From: an uncultured Craurococcus sp.
Lineage (GTDB): Bacteria > Pseudomonadota > Alphaproteobacteria > Acetobacterales > Acetobacteraceae
Length of the DNA stretch: 64,000 bases
Assembly: GCA_902805545.1 (NCBI GenBank)
Contig: CADCTD010000050.1
Span: 1 to 64,000, forward strand
Direction: 5' to 3'
The position numbers were made by a program, and so were the translations under genes. The notes under the pieces were generated by a model. The model was not told the origin of the DNA. It ran no database searches and saw only the letters and a program-made list of their open reading frames with translations. Of this stretch, positions 59,687 to 64,000 are shown piece after piece; the first letter of the stretch is position 1; every line of letters begins with the position of its first letter.

Positions 59687-61050
59687 GCCTGTGTTCCTTC
59701 CTGCCGGCGGAAGCCTTCGAGGAAATGCGTGTCGACGGCGCCGGCCTGCATCGCCTCGCTGCGCAGGACGCGGGCGAGGAAGCCGGCATTGGTGCGGATG
59801 CCCTCCACCCGGACGGCATCGAGGGCGGCGGCGAGGCGGGCCAGCGCCTCGGTGCGGCTCGGCGCATGGGCGATCAGCTTGGCGATCAGCGGGTCGTAGT
59901 GGGGCGTGAGCACGTCGCCGCTGCGGAAGCCGGCATCGATGCGGAGGCCGGGCGCGGGCTCCGGCAGGTCGAGCCGCGTGATGGTGCCGGGGGAGGGGAG
60001 GAAGTTGCGCGCCGGGTCCTCGGCGCAGAGCCGGGCCTCGACGGCATGGCCGGAGAGGGGCGGCGGGGCGGCGGGCAGGCGCTCGCCGGCGGCGATGCGG
60101 AGCTGCCATTCGACGAGGTCGAGGCCGGTGACCATCTCGGTCACCGGATGCTCCACCTGGAGGCGGGTGTTCATCTCGATGAACCAGATGCGCTCGGCCG
60201 CGAGCGGGCCTTCGGCATCGGCGACGAATTCGACGGTGCCGGCGCCGACATAGCCGACCGCGCGGGCGAGGGCGATGGCGCGGCGGCCGAGCTCCGCCCG
60301 GAGCGCCGGGGTGACGCCGGGGCCAGGGGATTCCTCGACCAGCTTCTGGTTGCGGCGCTGCAGGGAGCAGTCCCGCTCGCCGAGATGCAGCACGGTGCCA
60401 TGCGCATCGGCGAAGACCTGCACCTCGATATGGCGGGCGCGGGCGATGAAGCGTTCGAGCAGCACATGGTCGTCGCCGAAGGCGGCGGCCTCGCGCCGGG
60501 CGGCGGCGAGGGCCGCGGGGAAGGCTTCCGCGCTGTCGGCCCGGCGCATGCCGCGGCCGCCGCCGCCGGCGACCGCCTTGATCATCACCGGGAAGCCGAT
60601 GCGCGCCGCCTCGGTGGCCAGGCGCTCCGGCGACTGGTCGGCGCCGTCATCGCCGGGGATGGCGGGGACGCCGGCCTCGCGCGCCACCGCCTTGGCCGCG
60701 GCCTTGCCGCCCATGGCGCGGATCGCGGCCTCGGGCGGGCCGATGAAGACGAGGCCGGCCTCGGCGCAGGCGCGGGCGAACTCGGCATTCTCGCTGAGGA
60801 AGCCATAGCCCGGATGCACCATGCGGGCGCCGCTGCGCCCTGCTGCGGCGATGATCGCCGGGATGGAGAGGTAGCTCTCGCGCGGCGGCGCGGGGCCGAT
60901 GCGCTCCGCGGCATCGGCGGCGGCGACATGCAGCGCGCCGGCATCCGCATCCGAGAAGACGGCGATGCTGCGAAGGCCGAGGCGGCGGCAGGTGGCGGCG
61001 ATGCGGCAGGCGATCTCGCCGCGGTTGGCGATCAGGACGGGGCCGATCAC
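59683..61050 (-). CDS. Biotin carboxylase subunit
   Basis: This is a 455-residue ATP-grasp enzyme. Landmarks: IGPVLIANRGEIACRIAATC at the start, IKAVAGGGGRGMRRADSAE (ATP-binding glycine loop), RHIEVQVFADAHGTVLHLGE and RDCSLQRRNQKLVEE, and FIEMNTRLQVEHPVTEMVTG. It carboxylates biotin on the small carrier encoded one base upstream. No carboxyltransferase subunit is in the window. It could serve acetyl-CoA, propionyl-CoA or another acyl-CoA or 2-oxoacid carboxylase. Confidence 0.93.
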   Translation of the reverse strand: MIGPVLIANRGEIACRIAATCRRLGLRSIAVFSDADAGALHVAAADAAERIGPAPPRESYLSIPAIIAAAGRSGARMVHPGYGFLSENAEFARACAEAGLVFIGPPEAAIRAMGGKAAAKAVAREAGVPAIPGDDGADQSPERLATEAARIGFPVMIKAVAGGGGRGMRRADSAEAFPAALAAARREAAAFGDDHVLLERFIARARHIEVQVFADAHGTVLHLGERDCSLQRRNQKLVEESPGPGVTPALRAELGRRAIALARAVGYVGAGTVEFVADAEGPLAAERIWFIEMNTRLQVEHPVTEMVTGLDLVEWQLRIAAGERLPAAPPPLSGHAVEARLCAEDPARNFLPSPGTITRLDLPEPAPGLRIDAGFRSGDVLTPHYDPLIAKLIAHAPSRTEALARLAAALDAVRVEGIRTNAGFLARVLRSEAMQAGAVDTHFLEGFRRQEGTQA

Positions 61051-61051
61051 C

Positions 61052-61273
61052 TCAGGCGTCGAGCAGCAGGACGACCTGGCCCTCCTGCACCTGGTCGCCC
61101 TCGGCGACGAGGATCGACGTCACCGTGCCGGCGCGCGGGGATTCGACCGGGATCTCCATCTTCATCGACTCGAGGATCATCAGCACATCGCCCTCGGCGA
61201 CCTGCTGGCCGGGGGATGCCTCGATCTTCCAGACGGCGGCGGTGAGTTCGACGGGCACGCCGAGTTCGGCCAT
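61052..61273 (-). CDS. Biotin carrier protein (short type)
   Basis: This is a 73-residue biotinyl domain. The biotinylation site is MILESMKMEIPVESPRAGTV (Lys in ESMKM), with VSVL-like C-terminal symmetry (EGDQVQEGQVVLLLDA). Stand-alone short carriers are typical of carboxylases in operons with Bug receptors. It starts at 61273 with GGAAAGCC upstream. It is the first gene of the carrier-carboxylase-Bug set. Confidence 0.9.
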   Translation of the reverse strand: MAELGVPVELTAAVWKIEASPGQQVAEGDVLMILESMKMEIPVESPRAGTVTSILVAEGDQVQEGQVVLLLDA

Positions 61274-61312
61274 GGCTTTCCTCCCGAGGCTTATTCAGGA
61301 GGGGAGCATAGC

Positions 61313-61672
61313 CTAGCCGATCTCGATCGCGTCCACCCGGTCCGGGTAGAAGGCGAGGTGGCCCGCGATGGCGGCCACGGCGGGGTAGGGGGATTCGTAG
61401 CTCCAGACCGCGTTCTCGGCCTGCCGGCCGCCGGCGGCGATGCTGAAGTAGCTGGCATCGCCCTTGTACGGGCAGTGGGTGCTGCGGGGCGTGCGGGCGA
61501 GCAGCGCCATCGCCGCATCCTCGCGGGGGATGTACTGCACGGCGGGGTAGCTGGCTTCCTGCAGGGTCAGCGCCCGCGTCGTCTCCGCCACCACCTGGCC
61601 GCCGAGGAGGACGCGCACGCGCTGCGGCGTCGGCGTGATGGTGATGGGATGGTCCGGTCCTGGCTGCTTCAT
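61313..61672 (-). CDS. DUF427 domain protein
   Basis: This is a 119-residue protein. The core PSTHCPYKGDASYFSI-like stretch (RSTHCPYKGDASYFSIAAGG) and HLAFYPDRVDAIEI are the DUF427 signature. Family members are small beta-barrel proteins with no firm activity. It lies 39 bp upstream of the biotin carrier on the same strand and may be part of that transcript. Confidence 0.85.
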   Translation of the reverse strand: MKQPGPDHPITITPTPQRVRVLLGGQVVAETTRALTLQEASYPAVQYIPREDAAMALLARTPRSTHCPYKGDASYFSIAAGGRQAENAVWSYESPYPAVAAIAGHLAFYPDRVDAIEIG

Positions 61673-61686
61673 GGCGGCGCTTCTCC

Positions 61687-61911
61687 GTGACGGACCCGGA
61701 TATTGCCGGCGCAGGACTGGATTCCAAGCCCTGGCGTTCGATCGGCCCGGTGCTTGCGTGCACGGATGGGGAAGCCGGCGCAGGGCCCGTGGGGCAGCGG
61801 CGCCGCCACCATGACGGGTTGCACGCGACGGCGGAGGAGCCGAGGCGGCGGGTTTTCCCGATGCGCCGCTTCATGCTGCAATCGCTCTGGGATCCGGAGC
61901 AGGCGGCATGA
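61687..61911 (+). CDS. Possible small protein upstream of the isochorismatase-like gene
   Basis: This is a 74-codon frame that opens with GTG and ends in an ATGA overlap with the next gene (LWDPEQAA). Most of the middle is polar and low-complexity, and no domain was recognised. The neat overlap is the only argument for its being real. It may equally be an untranslated leader. Divergent from the DUF427 gene. Confidence 0.25.
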   Translation: MTDPDIAGAGLDSKPWRSIGPVLACTDGEAGAGPVGQRRRHHDGLHATAEEPRRRVFPMRRFMLQSLWDPEQAA

Positions 61912-62519
61912 GCGGTGAACTGGACATCTTCAGGCGGCAGGGCTTCGCCAACCCGCTCGGGCTCGGCCAGGCGCCGGCGCTGGTGATCGTCGACTTCGTC
62001 CTCGGCTTCACCGACCCGGCGCAGTTCGGCGGCGGGAACATCGGCCTCGCCGTCGCGCGGACGGTGCCGCTGCTGGCGCATGCGCGGCGACGCGGCTGGC
62101 CGGTGGCGCATACGCGCGTCGTCTATGCGGAGGATGGCTCGGATATCGGCATGCTGGCGACCAAGGTGCCGAGCCTCCGCAGCCTCACCGAGCAGGCACC
62201 CGCCGGCCAGATCGTGCCGGAGCTGGCGCCGGCGGCGGGGGAGCTCATCATCCGCAAGCGGCAGGCCTCGGCCTTCTTCGGCAGCGAGCTGGCGGGGTGG
62301 CTGGCGATGCGGCGGGCGGACACGGTGCTGGTCGCGGGCTGCACCACCTCCGGCTGCGTGCGGGCGACGGTGGTGGATGCGTGCAGCCACAATCTGCGCA
62401 CGGTCGTCGTCACCGATTGCGTCGGCGACCGCGCCATCGCCCCGCATGAGGCGAGCCTCTTCGACATGGGGCAGAAATATGCCGATCTGATGCCCGCGGA
62501 GGCCTTGCTGGCGGCATAG
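61908..62519 (+). CDS. Isochorismatase-family amidohydrolase
   Basis: This is a 203-residue cysteine hydrolase. The catalytic Asp is in ALVIVDFVLGFTDPAQF, the Lys in IIRKRQASAFFGSELAGWLA, and the nucleophilic Cys in VAGCTTSGCVRATVVDACSH. The CTTSGCVRATVVDA block is the nicotinamidase/N-carbamoylsarcosine amidase type. Substrate unknown; hydrolysis of a carbamoyl or amide compound is likely. It starts in an ATGA overlap with a doubtful frame. Confidence 0.87.
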   Translation: MSGELDIFRRQGFANPLGLGQAPALVIVDFVLGFTDPAQFGGGNIGLAVARTVPLLAHARRRGWPVAHTRVVYAEDGSDIGMLATKVPSLRSLTEQAPAGQIVPELAPAAGELIIRKRQASAFFGSELAGWLAMRRADTVLVAGCTTSGCVRATVVDACSHNLRTVVVTDCVGDRAIAPHEASLFDMGQKYADLMPAEALLAA

Positions 62520-62770
62520 GAGGACGGATGGGAAAGCGGGTGACGATGCGCGGCGCTGGGACCTGCGCGCCGACCGCTTCATCCGGGCGGTGGCTGAGGT
62601 GCCGGGCATCGGCACCCCGGCCGGCAGCCATGCCCGCACGGCGGCGGAGCTCCGGCTCGGCAAGCCGGTGACCGCCCTCACCTTGGCGGCCGGCCAGCCT
62701 GCGCAGCGCGCCAGTGGCATCCAGGACCGGAAGCCGGGCTTTCGGGCGGCTGCCGGGGGCGCTCTGAGCC
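62520..62770. other. 251-bp stretch with a possible gene remnant
   Basis: Between the isochorismatase-like gene and dut. One plus-strand frame reads DDARRWDLRADRFIRAVAEV followed by PGIGTPAGSHARTAAELRLG, protein-like in composition but with no start or family. It may be a decayed 5' or 3' end of a lost gene. No regulatory signal was noticed. Confidence 0.3.
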
Positions 62771-63238
62771 TCAGCCTGTCGAGCCGAAGCCGCCGGCGCC
62801 GCGGCTGGAGTCCATCGAGAATTCCTCCACCACCGCGAAGTCCGGGCGGAGGATGGGGACGAAGACCATCTGCGCGAAGCGCTCGCCGGGGGCGATGGTG
62901 ATGGGCTCGCTGCCCGGCGGGTTACGGTTCCAGGCGCTGACCAGGATCGGGCCGGTGTAGTCGGCATCGATCAGCCCGACGAGGTTGCCGAGCACCAGCC
63001 CCTTCTTGTGCCCGAGGCCGGAGCGCGGCAGCACCAGCGCCGCCATGCCGCCATCGGCCATGTGCAGGGCGATGCCGCTCGAGACCAGCGCCGGCGGGGC
63101 GCCCGGCGGCAGCTCCAGCGGCGCGTCGAGGCAGGCATGCAGGTCGATCGCGGCGGCCTGGCCGGTCTGGTAGCGGGGCAGGCCCCATTGGCGCAGCCGC
63201 TGGTCCAGCAGCTTCAGCTCGATCACCGGGTTGCCCAT
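62771..63238 (-). CDS. dut: dUTP diphosphatase
   Basis: This is a 155-residue trimeric dUTPase that keeps uracil out of DNA. Motif 1 is AAIDLHACLDAPLELPPG, the central motifs LPRSGLGHKKGLVLGNLVGL and IDADYTGPILVSAWNR, and motif 5 RGAGGFGSTG at the C-terminus. The start is the ATG at 63238; further upstream sequence is in a different compositional context. Single gene, no close partner. Confidence 0.95.
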   Translation of the reverse strand: MGNPVIELKLLDQRLRQWGLPRYQTGQAAAIDLHACLDAPLELPPGAPPALVSSGIALHMADGGMAALVLPRSGLGHKKGLVLGNLVGLIDADYTGPILVSAWNRNPPGSEPITIAPGERFAQMVFVPILRPDFAVVEEFSMDSSRGAGGFGSTG

Positions 63239-63583
63239 CCTGCCCCTCCCTGCCGCGGCGGCCGGTGATAGAGCAAAGCCCGGCGGGACGGAAACAGGGA
63301 CGGCCGGCCAGGGCGAGCTGCCGCCCGGCCCTGGCCGACGTGCCAAGCCCTTGGGGGCCGCTTCCGCTGCATTCTGCGAATACCTTGCCGCCTGGGTTGC
63401 AGGATGCGGTAACCTCAGCCTGATCCTGCGCAGCGCCGCCATGCCGGCTCTCCCTTATCGGTTAGCCGAGCCTGCCTCCTTTTCGAGATGGCGGCTCACT
63501 TTTGCGACGTGCCCCGCGCAGCGGTGCATGCAGAGGGGGGTGGACGCCGTTCCGGGGTTGTTGCGAGAAGGGTTTGTTGTCGA
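63239..63583. other. 345-bp intergenic region between dut and the HPt gene
   Basis: Divergent space. It is GC-rich with short less GC-rich patches near 63375-63400 and 63460-63500. No gene, riboswitch or clear hairpin was recognised. A strong promoter follows at its right end. The dut promoter should lie in its left third but was not resolved. Confidence 0.4.
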
Positions 63584-63612
63584 TTGACACAAAATCCGCA
63601 AAATGCGACATA
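63584..63612 (+). promoter_or_regulatory. Strong promoter of the HPt gene
   Basis: TTGACA (63584-63589), exactly 17 bases, GACATA (63607-63612). The expected start is about 63618-63620, which coincides with the GTG start of the HPt gene at 63620, so the mRNA would be leaderless. Confidence 0.55.
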
Positions 63613-63619
63613 CGCGGCC

Positions 63620-63964
63620 GTGAGCGCGATCGACCCCTATATCGCCGAGCAGTTGGCCCAGGACTTTCCTCCGGCCGACTTCCGGCGGATCATCGAGACC
63701 TTCGAGGATGATCTCGGCCGGCTGGCGCGGCAGCTGGAGGCGGCCGCCATCGCCGGGAATTGGGATGGCTACCAGCGCGCCGCCCATAGCCTGGCCGGGG
63801 CGGCGGCGGCGGTCGGCGCCGTGCCGCTGGAACAGGCGGCGCGCGTTGCCATGGACCCGCGCTCGCCGCATCCGCCGGCGGTGGTGGTGCCGGTGATCCG
63901 GGACCGGGCGCAGGCGGCCCTGCAGGAGTTGTCGGCGCTCGTCGCGCGCGCCGACGGCCGATGA
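63620..63964 (+). CDS. Histidine phosphotransfer (HPt) protein
   Basis: This is a 114-residue HPt-domain protein starting with GTG (VSAIDPYIAEQLAQDFPPAD). The phosphorylatable histidine is H56 in AAHSLAGAAAAVGAVPLEQ. It passes phosphate between a sensor kinase and a response regulator. The frame ends in an ATGA overlap with a response regulator gene, so the pair probably works together. The start is supported by the promoter, whose predicted transcription start matches the GTG. Confidence 0.82.
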   Translation: MSAIDPYIAEQLAQDFPPADFRRIIETFEDDLGRLARQLEAAAIAGNWDGYQRAAHSLAGAAAAVGAVPLEQAARVAMDPRSPHPPAVVVPVIRDRAQAALQELSALVARADGR

Positions 63965-64000
63965 GCGGCAGCGCCGGGCGCGTCCTCCTGGTCGAGGACA
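63961..64000 (+). CDS. Response regulator, N-terminal end (cut by window edge)
   Basis: Only 13 codons are visible: MSGSAGRVLLVED. The RVLLVED start is the first beta strand and acidic pocket of a receiver domain. It overlaps the HPt gene by 4 bp, so it is likely the phosphate acceptor partner. Output domain unknown. Confidence 0.7.
   Translation, partial: MSGSAGRVLLVED

Noticed and set aside
62410-62967. Minus-strand frame spanning the gap upstream of the dut 3' end
   Set aside because: It overlaps dut out of frame and is Ser/Arg/Pro-rich low-complexity without a start signal.

Overview
The window is a 64 kb piece of chromosome from a very GC-rich alphaproteobacterium. It contains the alphaproteobacterial general stress response set (PhyR, NepR, EcfG-type sigma factors), three Bug/TctC-type solute receptors, OxyR/KatG and the rimP-nusA-ylxR-infB and grpE-dnaK-dnaJ clusters. 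Together these fit the Acetobacteraceae/Roseomonas group. That placement is inferred from gene content and composition; no 16S is present. No complete insertion sequence, prophage or CRISPR array was seen.

Layout. 1-6.1 kb (minus strand): infB (5' end only), ylxR, nusA and rimP, preceded by a strong promoter and an intrinsic terminator-like hairpin in the leader; then an SGNH hydrolase, trmB and metK. 6.3-11.6 kb (minus): dapB, a PRC-barrel protein, dnaJ, dnaK, grpE. 11.7-13.3 kb: a RES-Xre toxin-antitoxin pair with a duplicated palindromic operator, and a glutathione transferase. 13.6-15.4 kb: a DUF1593 protein with two near-identical C-terminal carbohydrate-binding repeats. 15.4-17.1 kb: a Bug receptor and an alpha/beta hydrolase. 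17.5-22.7 kb: a sulfur-mobilisation operon (iscR, two cysteine desulfurases, ferredoxin, TenA, mnmA, a coiled-coil protein). 23.0-26.4 kb: a tightly overlapped five-gene operon (radical SAM, DUF547, MauE-like, chalcone-isomerase-like, small membrane protein) whose function is not recognised; it is the best candidate here for an undescribed system.

26.3-29.4 kb: a phosphonate/phosphite-type ABC transporter with a metallophosphoesterase; 29.5 kb acyl-CoA dehydrogenase; 30.9-34.2 kb divergent oxyR/katG with an OxyR half-operator between them; 34.2-37.3 kb an osmoprotectant-type ABC transporter; 37.4-42.2 kb a glutamine amidotransferase, a HemD-like protein, a PuuE-like deacetylase, a Bug receptor, a cupin and a 2-hydroxyacid dehydrogenase. 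42.3-44.1 kb: leuA behind a previously unannotated leucine-rich leader peptide whose leucine codons are complementary to the leuA ribosome-binding site. 44.1-46.7 kb: nepR, two sigma factors, phyR and a small DUF1328 protein. 46.7-49.5 kb: an exported protein, an SbmA/BacA-like ABC protein and a glycine-zipper lipoprotein.

49.7-55.3 kb: the rod-shape operon mreB-mreC-mreD-mrdA-rodA, then tRNA-Lys(CTT). The 3' half of this tRNA is repeated 543 bp downstream and brackets a small island scar. Two tiny, previously easy-to-miss reading frames follow. 56.8-62.5 kb: a dehalogenase/epoxide-hydrolase-like protein divergent from a LysR regulator, a Bug receptor, biotin carboxylase and biotin carrier genes, DUF427 and isochorismatase-type proteins. 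62.8-64 kb: dut, then an apparently leaderless HPt gene overlapping the start of a response regulator cut by the window end.

Most genes sit in overlapping ATGA, GTGA or TGATG junctions, so translational coupling is the rule. Several intergenic spaces hold strong GC-rich hairpins.
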